A stretch of DNA of 64,000 nucleotides from assembly GCA_011319805.1 (NCBI GenBank), contig SJRY01000253.1:124001-188000 (forward strand). Direction: 5' to 3'. Source of the stretch: Macrocybe gigantea. Taxonomy: Eukaryota; Basidiomycota; Agaricomycetes; Agaricales; Callistosporiaceae. The notes under the pieces are model-generated. The model did not search any database. It saw nothing but the letters and a program-made list of their open reading frames with translations, and had not been told where the DNA came from. The position numbers and the translations under genes were made by a program. Of this stretch, positions 12,346 to 23,189 are shown one piece after another; the first letter of the stretch is position 1; every line of letters starts with the position of its first letter.

Positions 12346-15300
12346 TCACTCCTCCCCTGTCCCGGCCTCATCCAAACTCTCTCCATTAGTCAAAAGCTGT
12401 ATATAATGATCGATCTTGGCTTTATGTATCCGATGGTGCTCTTGCCAGCCTTTCCACGGATGATGCGAATACTGCACAAAAAAAAAAAAGATGTATCGGT
12501 CAATCAAAAAATAAAATTAAAAAAAAAGCAAGCGATTCACCAGCCTCCCAAACGCCTGAAAGACCTTATCGCTCGTCCCCTCAGGTTTATCGGAAAAGTA
12601 TCGTGCGAGCAGAATATCGTCCGCCTTGCTGTACCGCATCTTTTTCTCGGGCGGGCGCGGGAGCGGGTCGTCCCCTTCCGACCGCGCCAGCTCGTGCTTG
12701 TGCCGCCGCCAATACTTCATCCACGACGCTCTCGAATGGTGCGGCGCCTAAAGGTCGCAAATAACATCACGCTCGTCAGTCGTGCGAAGCATGGAAAGAG
12801 CCGACGTTCGAAAGACAGAGTGACCCACCTTTGCTGCGACCTCTTTCCAAAACGCAACCATGTCCAGCTTCCCTTGCGACCTAAAGCGCGAACAAAAGCA
12901 GCGAGTTAGATGCGACTCACATCTATGAAAGAAAGACAGGGACATACTTCCGATACTCCATAAACCGCACTAGAAACCTCACATCGTCTTCCGTAAAAGC
13001 AACGCCTTTGCCGGTCGTACTCCTGAACAGCGCCCTAGGCGGTGTCGGAGACTTATTCCTCGGCGAACCTGCCGCTGTGACACCGGTGCTATGCATCATA
13101 TGCGGTGGCGGATGATGCGGGTGCAAAGCGGCCGCGTGGGAGTGTGGGTGGTGTGGTTGTTGCTGCGCGCGAGCGATTCCTCCTCTTCAATGTCATGTTC
13201 ATCTGCCCCGCCGCCCCCACCGCCTGTGTCCATGCCATTGCCGGCTTCGCCACCGCCATTGGGCGTCCCAGAGCGGTCAGTGTTCATGAGGTACCCGCCT
13301 AGTCGAATTTGGTGCTTGTTGCAGTAGCGCCGCCATGAGTAGAACCTACCATCGTGAATAATAATGAGCAGCAAGCCACAGGAAAGAGGAAACCATCTCA
13401 CGTGTGATGGGGAGCCTGTGAAGCAAAAAAGCGCATCGACATCATCAGCTCACAAAATCCAAGAAAAAACCAATCAAACAACACCAGACCTTGATCGCGA
13501 TGCGCTCGCATATCTCTCTCAAACTGAGCACCAGACCCTGCTCTTGGCAATAATCAATGTACCTTTTCAAATACAACACATCCTCCGCCGTGAAGAGGTT
13601 CCCTCCATACGTGCTCTTCACGACACGCGTTGGGGGCGTCGGAGAACGAGCAGGCGGGTTGCGGTTCACGACTAGGCTCGCGGCGGGAGGTGCTGGCTGT
13701 GACTGATATTGAGAAATAGATCATTAGCCGAAAGGAACGCATACACGCGAGCAGACGAAAAGACACACCGGCACACGCGCCCTCTTCCTCCCTCTCGGCC
13801 GCTCCCCATCGTCCACACTCGTATCAGGACCTGCGCCATTCACAGCCGTACCGCCGAGGATGAAGACGCATCGGCCATATGCCGAGGAGGCGGGGGCGTC
13901 GGATGGCCCGCGTCCGGATCTGCCATGTATGTTGCCTCGTACGTCTGGTCATACTACGTGCAACAAGACAAAAAAATATATGTTATCAGCAACATGGCGC
14001 ATACACCAACCAATTTAAAAAAAAAAAAAAATCAAAAGCGCACTCACAGCAGACTCATAATACGCCGGCGGGCCCCACGCATGCGGATGCGGCGGCGGAG
14101 GAGGAGGCGGGCCCTGATCATGTCGATACCTATACTCATAGGCGGCCGGATGCTGTGCATGGGGATGATGTCCGGATGTACCGGATGCCCATGCGGGTTG
14201 TAGACCTGTACAGCAGCGGACGCCCAAGCCTCCTCTCCAAAACGCGACGGCACGCGGTGCAGCAGATGCGTGAGGGTATGTGGACCGGGACCGGGCCCGC
14301 CAGGTGCCGTAGCGGACGTCCCTGGCGCACCGGAAGGCGTGGGCGTAGACGTCCCCGCCGTCGAAGACGCGCCTTCTCCCGACGCCGCCGTTCCCTCTCC
14401 TCCTGGCACATGCCCGTCCCCGGCCGCAGATCTATGATTCAACCTGGTCTGTTGCGGCGCGATACTTCCCGAAGTCTGCCACGCCGGCTGCTGCTGCTGA
14501 GCCGACGTCGGCGGTGGCGCCGAAGCCTCCGCGCCAGCAGGACCCGCAGAGGCGGTACCCGGTCTTCCTGGGGCGTTCGACGGCGGAGGTGGAGGCATAG
14601 GGTGCATGCCCGCTCCATACACATGATACGAGAAATGCGGGTGCACGATCTGCGGATCGACGGTGGACAAGCCGGGCGGGATGGCTTGTAGCGCGTGAGG
14701 CGGGGGTGGCGGGGGCCTGGGGGCGGAGCATGGTGCTGTGGGTGATGAGGATGGTGCGTACCCGGGTGTAAGGCTTGTGGATGCGTGGCAGCAGAGACTG
14801 GGTGAGAACGCGCGTCGACGTGTATTGGCGGGGTGGGCGCAGCGGCGGGCGGCGCTGTTGCTTGTCTCGTGGATCGCCGTCGCGGCGCCGTTGTGGACGC
14901 GGATGCAGCCGTAACGGGAGACACCGTCGTCCTTCCCAGTCCCGATCCAGACGCGACGGGCTGCTGTTGTTGTTGCTGCTGCTGGGCAGCGGCGCCTCTA
15001 AAAGCAGCATCAGATTCGCGAACCGACATAGATTCACTGGACGCACATCTCATTGCCGATGACCTTGCAGTCCGCCCAATTCGTCTGAAACGTCTGCAGC
15101 TGTCCGGCCTTGATGCACTCGTGCACCCAGCGCGCGCTGAGGACAACCTTGCCCTTTTTGTTCACATACTGCCGCCATAAATTTTGGCCCGAGGCCTTGA
15201 GAGGATCGACTGCGCATAATGATAACGATTTAGACATGTGCACCGAAAAAGAAAGGAAGACTTCCTCACCGAGGATGTACGGCACGCCGCTGTACCCAGG

Positions 15301-15713
15301 CGAAACGTTTCCTCCATGCTTCTAAAAAAAAAAAGAAAACGACCCTAAGAAAAAAAAAACACGGAACAGATCAACGCAAAAACTCACAGTGATGAGCTCC
15401 ACAACCGCGTCCTTGTCTTCGACGTCCTTGTCCACATACATGCACAACGGCGTGCCATGCATGGGGTCGATGAAGAGCTGCAGCGGCGAGGAGGCGGCCG
15501 CACTGGCGGAAGCGGTGCCAGCCCGGCATTATTGACTCCGGATGTAGAGGAAGACGACGGGCCAGCGGCAGTGGGTGGAGGCGAGAGATCGCTTGGACGG
15601 TCACGTCCGGGAGGTTGCTGGCGTGGATATGGTTGCTGGATGCCCTGAGAACGACGGGAGGAGGTGGTCGCTGATGGAGGTGCAGCGGTGGAAGAGCGCG
15701 GCGGAGGTGCCAT
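12346..15713 (-). CDS. RAP1: Rap1-like telomere protein (BRCT plus Myb repeats), frame-disrupted
   Basis: The N-terminal BRCT domain is spread over exons 15713-15388, 15321-15270 and 15209-15047 (LFIDPMHGTPLCMYVD, KHGGNVSPGYSGVPYIL, WVHECIKAGQLQTFQTNW). A long Gln/His/Pro-rich linker from 14997 to 14048 follows. Two Myb-like modules come next: one around 13445-13620 (GGNLFTAEDVLYLKRYI) and one around 12700-13010 (AFTEDDVRFLVRFMEY, then KLDMVAFWKEVAAK). The last exons carry HHPWKGWQEHHRIHKAKID and a stop at 12346-12348. Rap1/TERF2IP proteins act at telomeres through shelterin and in gene regulation; BRCT plus Myb order supports this assignment. No C-terminal RCT domain was seen. Frame breaks occur near 15,505-15,545, 14,701-14,726, 14,165-14,175 and 13,850-13,862, mostly in G/C runs. 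Confidence 0.75.
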
Positions 15714-15870
15714 TGGGCCACAGCAACGGAGCGGGAAACAAAAACAGAGAGTCTCTCTGACGCGACCCCCGAACTGGCACTGTCCTTGGTCTGGGTGGTT
15801 GGAGTCTTGTTTCACTTTTCACACGCTTCGATATAAAATTGAATATTATTTAAAAAAGTATACAACACAA

Positions 15871-16600
15871 TCAATAGTCCTTTCTCCTGTATCGTCCAAA
15901 CACACCGCATGCAGACGCGACGAAGCCGAGTAAAAGTGCAGCGAGTGCGCCTAGCGTCAGCCAGTTGGCGTTTCCATATTCTGCGGTAACACCCTGGTCT
16001 CTGTATCTATTCCGCGTAATTCCAAAGAGGGCCATGTCGATCACCCAGGCCAACGCCGTGACGAGGATCGCCAGAGCCGAGACGAGCGTCATGAACACCG
16101 TCCCAGTGCGATGGTACGCTGCTCCACAAAGTCCAAACAGGACAGCAAGTCCGCACAGACCGGCAGCTGCGCAATTCCCATCTCAGCACAAGAATGCACG
16201 AGGCTCTGACAATACACGCTCACCGATAGGGTGCAAGATGAGTCTTCGTGAGGTTATGTATGACCGTGGTATTCAGACGGCTGGACTATGCTTAAAAGTG
16301 AGCGACGCTCTCACCGTGAACCGGACGAAAACACGTACGAAAAGTCGCCCACCAATCCCTGAAAGTCGTATCCAATGTGCGGTTGGCTTCCTGTGAAGCC
16401 AAAAACGCCATAGCGTAGCTGAGCATCGCCTCCTCCCACATCGAGGAATGAGATTTTATCCCATGTCGGCACTGATACAGACACCTAACGCAACTATATC
16501 AGCGAAAATCTACAACGAATATCGACCTGATACATACAAAGATAAGTAACACCATTGCGGCGAAGCAAAAGAACAGTCCCGGAGCAGCAGGAGAAGCCAT
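15871..16600 (-). CDS. PalI/Rim9-like pH-signalling membrane protein (SUR7/PalI family)
   Basis: The first exon (16600-16538) encodes a hydrophobic N-terminal helix (ASPAAPGLFFCFAAMVLLIF). It is followed by an extracellular loop with the family's FGFTG and GYDF elements. The segment LNTTVIHNLTK precedes a second membrane part beginning LILHPIAAGLCGLAVLFG. The last exon gives two more helices with WVIDMALFGITRNRYR and GVFGRYRRKDY before the stop at 15871-15873. Family members help sense ambient pH at the plasma membrane in the Rim/Pal pathway. The frame shifts by one base near 16,238-16,246, between LTK and LILHP, with no intron to explain it. The gene is probably real and the shift an error or a recent mutation. 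Confidence 0.75.
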
Positions 16601-16906
16601 GATTTGCGTTATCGATAGTAAAGTGTTGAGGTTCTTGCTCAGAAGCGGGGGCGCTTGATATTAGGAGGGTCGTAAACGTAGCACGTAGATAAGGCGCCGG
16701 ACCGTGTCGAGTCGTGAAGCGTAAGGCCTGGCTAGATTCGTATAGGAGAAACGACCCCTCAAGCTCTTTATCGTCGGTGGACTTTCTGGGCGCGGGTCAC
16801 TGCCGAGGGGTAGCGAGAAAGGGGGGAGAACGAAACGAGGGAAAAAAAAAAATCGAAGCAAGGAACATGAACGCGTTAACGGAGCTTGAATTTATAGTCA
16901 TCCCCA

Positions 16907-17300
16907 TCACAAGGTGGACAAGCGTCTTGCCAGGGCCCGACGTACACGAGCCTCACCGAATAAAGACCGGATGACGTCAAGTTCCGCAGTCCGACGTTTT
17001 TTCGCAGGGGTCCGGGGAGGAGGAGTGTCCGCTGTCCCGCTTGGAACTGTGGGATGCTGTGCGACTGAGGAAGGCAGAGAGAGGAGGCTGTGTCCAATTT
17101 TTTGTCCCGTGTTCCTTGGCCTCTTGTCCGCAGCGAATCTAGCCTCAGCCCAAGGGCGTTTAAACTGAGCAGAACGTCTGCAAGATCTGGAACAGCGGGA
17201 TAGACGGATCGAGCTCGAGCTTTGTGTTCGCCAAAACCCGGTTCTTAGCGAGCAGGCGTGCTGGCCATGGCGCCTGCGGACAAACAGCTTTTGCATTCAT
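16907..17300 (-). CDS. Possible small unknown basic protein
   Basis: From an ATG at 17300 one frame reads NAKAVCPQAPWPARLLAKNR and LELDPSIPLFQILQ, then stops at TAA near 17,160. A second frame downstream reads TPPPRTPAKKRRTAELDVIR and SLFGEARVRRALARRLSTL, ending at 16,907. Both halves look coding, and an intron or indel between them is likely, but I cannot place it. No family was recognised. Confidence 0.25.
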
Positions 17301-18053
17301 GGTTGGTGGCGTCATAGGCAAGATTCAAGCTTGGCAAGGGCGATCCTGTACTCGGGACTAGCCGGACGTAGACCCAGGCACGTGTGCATCAGGCTGGAAA
17401 AAGGAATAAAGATATCCATTTACATTCCAATCTATCGTTGATCGCGCAGCAGAGAGACTCAGGTTTCTGCATAGCCTTGCGGACACATCAGTATTCTCAT
17501 CATCAGCCAGATACGCTCGCTATTCTTCGGCCAACGAAAGCGAGACGCTAGACGCTGGTTTGCTTCCCTCTCTTGGATCATGGATCATGAACAGCACGAC
17601 GAACCATGATGCTCAACCGATGATTTCGTGTTCTCAGACCGTTTTGACACAGATCCCGCCAACGGGTGGTAGCTAGGACTGAGTCCTTATCCAGAAGTGC
17701 CGTCAGCCTCATCCGATAACGCTTCTGGACATTGCCTACTCAGCCTTGTCTCATAGCATTCATGCGTGTTTCATTAAATTCTAGAATGGCACGTATTGCC
17801 CACCGACCCGCTTTGAGTACCCGCCTTATGACTGGGCTTTTGGCCAACCTCTGAGTATTGAGCACTACATGCTGTGTGATTACTGCTTCGCAGCACTTAT
17901 CGTCCTTTTCAAGACCCAAGACCATAGCCCACCGCCCATCCCAACCACCTCTGTCTCTTTCAACCTGTCCCAGCAGGCGGCAAAGCACGAATTTCGCGAG
18001 ATTGTGGGCGTAAAAATGGTGACGAGATTATGAAATCGGTTAGACGCCCAATG

Positions 18054-18157
18054 TCCCTGTTAGTATATCGGCTGAGTACACGCGCCTGTCACGTTTCGAA
18101 TTGCAATTCGATAACCTTGATCCGCGCGAGAGCTGGGTTCGACTCCCAGACAGGGAG
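18054..18157 (+). tRNA. tRNA-Asp(GTC) with an anticodon-loop intron
   Basis: Acceptor strands TCCCTGT (18054-18060) and ACAGGGA (18150-18156) pair fully, with discriminator G at 18157. The D stem is GTAT/GTAC. The anticodon stem is CGCGC/GCGCG around the loop CTGTCAC, with anticodon GTC at 18088-18090. A 31-nt intron at 18092-18122 sits one base 3' of the anticodon, the canonical position. The T stem CTGGG/CCCAG encloses TTCGACT. All paired regions are intact. Confidence 0.92.
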
Positions 18158-18208
18158 CTTCAGATACTTTTATCATTGTTCCTTTTTCTCAGCCAACGCT
18201 GCTTGACC

Positions 18209-19819
18209 ATGCCAGAATACCTCACGCAGGATCAGATAAATCAGGTTCGGTCTCTGCTTTCACTCCAGGCGCTGTTTTCTCATTTGCCTTTTAGTTTGAT
18301 CGCAATGGGTGAGCCCTCGGTGCTGAGCAACGAGTTTCAGAATCGGACGTCTTGATGCGCGTCGGGGGACTTGCACTAGATACCTCCTCGTACGGGGCTT
18401 CTTGGCGCCCGACGAAACGGAGGCGCTGTTGAAGCGATCGAAGCAGCTGCTAGACGAGTTTGACATCGAGCAACATCCCAAGGTGTGCCTCCGCATCTAC
18501 TGCGCTGCGTCTGTGATCGCTATATGGTAAAACACGCTCCAGACCAAGTTCACGACGGGCGACAAGGATCACGTAGGAGACGACTACTTTTTGAGCTCGG
18601 GCGACAAGATGTGAGTGGACTCGGGCATTACGTCGTCTGAGATTGACGCGCCTCGCGTCGACCAAAGTCGGTATTTTCTCGAAGAAGATGCGGTGGACGA
18701 GAAGGGGCGCCTGACGAGGGAGAAGCAGAAGGCGGTGAACAAGATCGGACACGGTGCGTGTTTAAAGGTTATGCTGCATTCACGCTACAAGAAATGGTGC
18801 ATCCTTTAGCCCTGCACGAACTCGATCCCGTATTCCGAAAGGTGACGCTCGAGAACGAGCACCTGAGAGCTCTGGTCAGGGATCTCAAATTCCACCACGA
18901 CCCCGTCGGTACGTCTGCGTCTGCGTTTGCGTTCTGCCCGCCTACGTCCTGTCGCGGTTCGGCCTGTCTGGTGTTGATTATTGGGCTGCAGCGCTGCAAT
19001 CTATGGTGATAACGAAGCAGCCCGAGATCGGAGGCGAAGGTGAGCGACACGTATGCTAAAGCAGAGGCTTTGACGGCATGTGGACCTTGACGGCGGTCTT
19101 ATTCTAGTGCCGGAACACAACGACTCGTACGTCCTACGCTCGCTGTACCAATCCCCATGCACCGGCTTTATCTTTGTCCCCCTTTCCCCTACCTAGCACG
19201 TTCTTGGTGCGTTCCTCCATCCAACGGCCATACCAAATAACATCGCCGCCTTTTCACTACCCCAGTACACGGACCCGCCGACGGCTCTCGGATTCTGGAT
19301 CGCGCTCGAGAAGTGCGGGCCCCACAACGGCGCGCTGTCCTTCCTGCCCGGGTCACACCTGACTCGCCCCATCACGAAGCGTTTCGTTCGCTTACCCGGT
19401 GGAGGCACGGCTTTGAGGCGCTGTCGGTGGCGGACGCGGCGCAGCGGCAACATGACGCGCCCGCGCCCGAGGGCAAATACGTCCTCGAAGAGTGCGAGCC
19501 AGGTCAGGATGTTCTCTGCTTTTTTTTTCTGGCCTTTTTTTTTGGGGGGGGGGGGGGGGGGGATAAAGACACCATGATTTTCTCGGTGACTAAAATACGG
19601 TTTGGGACAGGCGACCTGGTCCTCATACATGGGTCGGTGCTGCACAAGTCCGAGCGCAACACGAGCACCCACACGCGCTTCGCGTACACGTTTCACATGG
19701 TCGATTCGCCGCCCTATGCCGTTTACGATCACAAGAACTGGCTGCAGCCTACGCCGGAGATGCCGTTCTCAAAGATCCTCGGCGCGCCGATGATGGACGT
19801 TGCTGGCGTCTCTGTTTGA
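18209..19819 (+). CDS. PHYHD1-type phytanoyl-CoA dioxygenase family protein
   Basis: This is an Fe(II)/2-oxoglutarate oxygenase of the PhyH family. Exons are 18209-18244, 18295-18308, 18380-18482, 18543-18610, 18668-18753, 18810-18908, 18992-19039, 19108-19126, 19197-19206, 19266-19502 and 19611-19819. Key elements are GYLLVRGFLAPDE, QSMVITKQPEIGGE, the metal-binding EHNDSTFLYTDPP (His-X-Asp), GALSFLPGSH, and LVLIHGSVLHKS with the distal His. The C-terminus NWLQPTPEMPF matches the PHYHD1 subgroup. Exons of 14 nt (18295-18308) and 10 nt (19197-19206) are needed to keep frame. One base appears missing near 19,409 (GGTGFEAL expected), which breaks the frame once. The natural substrate is not known for this subgroup. 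Confidence 0.85.
19544..19562 (+). repeat. Run of 19 guanines inside a PHYHD1 intron
   Basis: Nine T residues are followed by 19 consecutive G residues inside the intron 19503-19610. The exact length is uncertain in any assembly. Confidence 0.9.
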
Positions 19820-19975
19820 CGGTGCGAAGCGTTATTACTTGCGAATACGTTGTACATTCTGAAGTTTTGGATTGCTCTTAAATTATCATAAACGAGGAAT
19901 GATGTATAAGTGTACACGATGTAGCGGATATGTTATGATAAAGTCCCTAAGCCAGGAATCCGATGGGAAAACTGC
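19767..19975 (+). repeat. 3' end of PHYHD1 gene, source copy of a dispersed duplication
   Basis: The last coding bases and the 3' untranslated region of the PHYHD1 gene are repeated at 22961-23178 in the same orientation, including the segment ATCATAAACGAGGAATGATG. The downstream copy has an extra stretch of about 30 bases and scattered substitutions. Confidence 0.85.
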
Positions 19976-20120
19976 TACATGAATGACAGCATAGGGCAGT
20001 GACAAGGAGTGTGAAAACGGACAGAGAAGGCCTGTAAGAAGTGTCAGAGTCTGGACAAAACCATGAGGGAAGGTTACCGCACCATATCACCATATGATTC
20101 TTTCTAGGGTTTTTTGTAAA

Positions 20121-21803
20121 TCAATTTCGGGCGGCTTCCGAAGCAAGGGCCGGGTTGAGGTGGGCATGCTGGAAAAGCTTGGTGTTGTGGAGGACATTCA
20201 TGATGAAAGAGATGGGGGTGGCGTAAGTTACATCGCAGGTTTCAGTGGCGCCGCAACCACCAGTGAGGATGCCACCAACACGGCCAAAGGCATCGGCAAC
20301 ACAAGACCCAGAGTCCCCTTTTCCAGAGAACGCACCCGAGTTCTTGTCAGTGGAAATGGTTGGCCACTCCCTCGACTCCTGGTACTTGCCGCCAAGACAG
20401 CTGCGGGTGTAGGATGAAACATTATTTGCCTTGCCAATGGTCGTACTGGTATTGCCACCGTTCTTGATGACGACCAAGCACGGGTCATTGTTGGCATCCC
20501 GCATGGGTAGCTTGACGAGGTCATTCTCGGAGACCTGACCTTGGAGTGCTACGAGACGGTTGAAAGGGAATTTGAAGGAAGTGGGGCTGGCGGGATGCAG
20601 ACAGATTTTGTTCATAAACTCCTGGCGCGTGTACTTGTTACCTATATTGACGCTGTTGCCACGATAGTTGTCGGCATCAAGCTTGCCTGCGTCGATCTTG
20701 ATGACAGCAAGGTCCAGAGTGTACTGACCATCTTCGGTAGAGAGGATGATGGGAGGAGCCCAGGCAAGCTCCCCAAAGACACGCCCGTCCTTGGCATTCC
20801 ATTGAGTTGCAATCTCGCAGTGCAAGTCCTTGAGTGCATCTAGCCCTATTTTCGCAATTTGCAAAACCTCCGTTGCCGCCTTGTGCTCTGCAACGGAGTC
20901 GGGATCGTTCATGTCCTTGACTGACTCGATCCTCTCCATGGCATCGGTAATCACATACTCTTGACCCCTAATCTCATAGCCGATGGCGGCGAGCTTCTCG
21001 TTGTAACCACAGGTACCAAGGACAATGACCTCTTCACGTGCCTGACTGTCAGTCTTGCGCTCATATTCCTTGTTGTCCTCGTCAACAGGAAGGACGACAT
21101 GCCGCGCAGTAACAAGGTATATGTCCTTGTTGTTGCCACCAGCGCCGAGGTAGAAGCCGCCAGTTCCCTCAGCCCAGGGCCTGTTCTTGGTGGAGATCGG
21201 GATGCCGAGGGTTGCAGTATATGGGTCACGAGCCGTGAAAGTTGGATTATTCCGGGGGACGGGATTGAGAAACCTATTGCCCCTCTGCCTCATAACGTCA
21301 GATTCCCGGATCTCTACGTAGAAGTCATGGATTCCATAACTGTCAATGAGCGTGTGGCAGTTGTGGGCAATGACGCTACCCTCCTCGAAGCTGAGTGCCC
21401 CAAACTCGACACCGATCCAGACAATAGCTGGGCCAGAGGATTCACCTACTTTGACAATACGGAGAGCCTCGATACTAGTCCAATTCACCGACATCGTGTT
21501 CAAGCCATGGCGGAGGTGGCCAGCTAAACCATGGTCCCAAGCACTAGCGAGGGGGTGGTCACCCAGCGGCCTAAGCTCTTTGAGGACAGAGTACGCCTCA
21601 GGGTCTTTGAAGGGGCTGGGGTTGGTGGTAGCGATGAGAGGTGGTTGGGAGGGCAAGCCCTTGTAGTATATCTCGGACAGAGCCTTGGTGACTATGAATG
21701 GGGGTGTCGGGGACCTAGTGAGACGCTCAGTGGCAGGCACAATGTCGCTGAAAGTACCTCCACCAGATGATTCGCTGACGGTGGAAGAGGGGGGGGACTG
21801 CAT
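20121..21803 (-). CDS. Intronless trypsin-like serine protease-like protein
   Basis: A single uninterrupted frame of about 560 residues runs from the ATG at 21803. The frame stays open upstream to 21974, with no better start. It carries the three signatures of a chymotrypsin-fold protease in order: TARHVVLPVD (His), LDLAVIKID (Asp) and FSGKGDSGSCV (Ser), followed by GGILTGGCGATET. An N-terminal region of about 200 residues has no motif I recognise. There is no signal peptide, so an intracellular location is inferred. Basidiomycete genomes contain many such unnamed proteins. Unlike its neighbours it has no intron and no frame break. It is bracketed by the duplicated segments at 19.8 and 22.5-23.2 kb. 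Confidence 0.8.
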   Translation of the reverse strand: MQSPPSSTVSESSGGGTFSDIVPATERLTRSPTPPFIVTKALSEIYYKGLPSQPPLIATTNPSPFKDPEAYSVLKELRPLGDHPLASAWDHGLAGHLRHGLNTMSVNWTSIEALRIVKVGESSGPAIVWIGVEFGALSFEEGSVIAHNCHTLIDSYGIHDFYVEIRESDVMRQRGNRFLNPVPRNNPTFTARDPYTATLGIPISTKNRPWAEGTGGFYLGAGGNNKDIYLVTARHVVLPVDEDNKEYERKTDSQAREEVIVLGTCGYNEKLAAIGYEIRGQEYVITDAMERIESVKDMNDPDSVAEHKAATEVLQIAKIGLDALKDLHCEIATQWNAKDGRVFGELAWAPPIILSTEDGQYTLDLAVIKIDAGKLDADNYRGNSVNIGNKYTRQEFMNKICLHPASPTSFKFPFNRLVALQGQVSENDLVKLPMRDANNDPCLVVIKNGGNTSTTIGKANNVSSYTRSCLGGKYQESREWPTISTDKNSGAFSGKGDSGSCVADAFGRVGGILTGGCGATETCDVTYATPISFIMNVLHNTKLFQHAHLNPALASEAARN

Positions 21804-21974
21804 CACCTCGCTGGGCTGGAAGGCGATGGCCAGCTTAAAGGAGTATAAGGAGGGAATGAAACAGCGAATATGAAACGCACTGGTTATATACGTCTGGTTA
21901 TATATAGGCCAACCAAAACTTGACGCAATTCTGCTTGCATTGGCGCCATTCTTCCAGAGATGAGGGTCGCTCAA

Positions 21975-22519
21975 GGAAGCGGTATTCAGATCATCAACGG
22001 CATTTCAGGCTATGAATTATGGTTGAAGGGGACTGTAGATTACGCGGTTATCGAGTATGAAGATGTCTGGGACTATCAGATTTTCACGTATCTTAACCTA
22101 ATTAAGTAACGACTCGAAGACTTTCTCAGACTGCTTGCTAGCACCTGCTGGATCTCACAGAGCTTAATCGCCTATACTGAAGTCCGCAAAGTCCGTCAAC
22201 ACTGTCTGCCAGTCCGCTTCATCTGAATGCTTCCTTCCAGTGTCCCGGAGGTTCGCGTTTGCCTATCTGATGGGCAGACGTGGATTTTTTTTTTTATCTT
22301 AAAGTCAGAAAACGAGACGTTGGTGTATTATGAATCGGCAATACGCCGCCTGAGCAGAGACGCCCCGGAGAGTACAGACATGCCATGCGCGAAATTATGC
22401 AGCTCGCTCGTGAATGGGTCAGCCATTCCCTGTCCTTTTTTTTTCCCTCATAGACGAAGCTCATTTGCTCAGTTGACGCCCACCGTGAGTAGGGGACAAT
22501 GCAAGGATGGCGACGATGT
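21975..22519. other. Spacer upstream of the protease-like gene
   Basis: No gene was recognised. Two T runs (22286-22297 and 22437-22444) are the only notable features. It contains the promoter of the minus-strand protease-like gene. Confidence 0.4.
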
Positions 22520-22960
22520 CGAGGACACACATACACTCGCCCTCTTCCTCTCTCTCGGTCGCTCCCATCGTCCACACCGGTATCAGCACCTGCGCCGTTC
22601 ACAGCCAGTACCGCCTAGGATGAAGACGCGTCAGCCATATGCCGAGGAGGTGGGGGCGTCGGATGGCCCGCGCCCGGATCCGTTATGTATGTTGTCTGAT
22701 CATACTGCGCGCGTAAAGACAAAAAATATATGTTATCAGCAACATGGCGCATACACAAACCGAATTTTTTTTTCGAAAAAATCAAAAGCGCACTCACAGC
22801 GGACTCATAGTACCCGGGGGGCCCCACGCATGCGGATGCGGCGGGGGAGGGGCGGCGGGCCCTGATCATGTCGATACCTATACTCATAGTGCCTGAATGC
22901 TGCGCATGTCGATGATGTCCCCGATGCACCGGATACCCATGCGAGTTGTACACCTGTACG
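22520..22960. pseudogene. Duplicated fragment of the Rap1-like gene
   Basis: This stretch repeats 13,765-14,211 of the Rap1-like gene in the same orientation, including exon ends, the intron with ATATATGTTATCAGCAACAT and the Pro/His-rich linker (read on the minus strand as VYNSHGYPVHRGHHRHAQH). Small indels and substitutions differ between copies. It is joined at about 22,960 to a copy of the PHYHD1 3' end, so it cannot encode the full protein. Confidence 0.85.
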
Positions 22961-23178
22961 TTCTCAAAGGACCTCGACGGGTCGATGACAGACGTCGTTG
23001 GCGGCACCGTTTGACGGTGATTCTGTACGAGTGGCGCGGTGGACGCGACGCATGATTACTTGCGGATACGCTGTGCATTCTAAATTCTTGGATTGCTCTT
23101 AATTTATCATAAACGAGGAATGATGTATATGTGTACATGATGTAGCGAAAAGATATTATAACAAAGTCCCAAAGCCTG
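22961..23178. pseudogene. Duplicated 3' end of the PHYHD1 gene
   Basis: This copies 19,767-19,975, covering the last codons and the 3' untranslated region. It begins exactly where the Rap1-derived fragment ends and abuts the 3' end of Ctf4. It may now supply part of the Ctf4 terminator region. Confidence 0.85.
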
Positions 23179-23189
23179 GAACCCGATCG

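Noticed and set aside
14000..15180. Long plus-strand Arg/Ala-rich frames opposite the Rap1-like gene
   Set aside because: They are antisense readings of Pro/His/Gln-rich linker codons; the minus strand carries the BRCT and Myb domains and splice sites.
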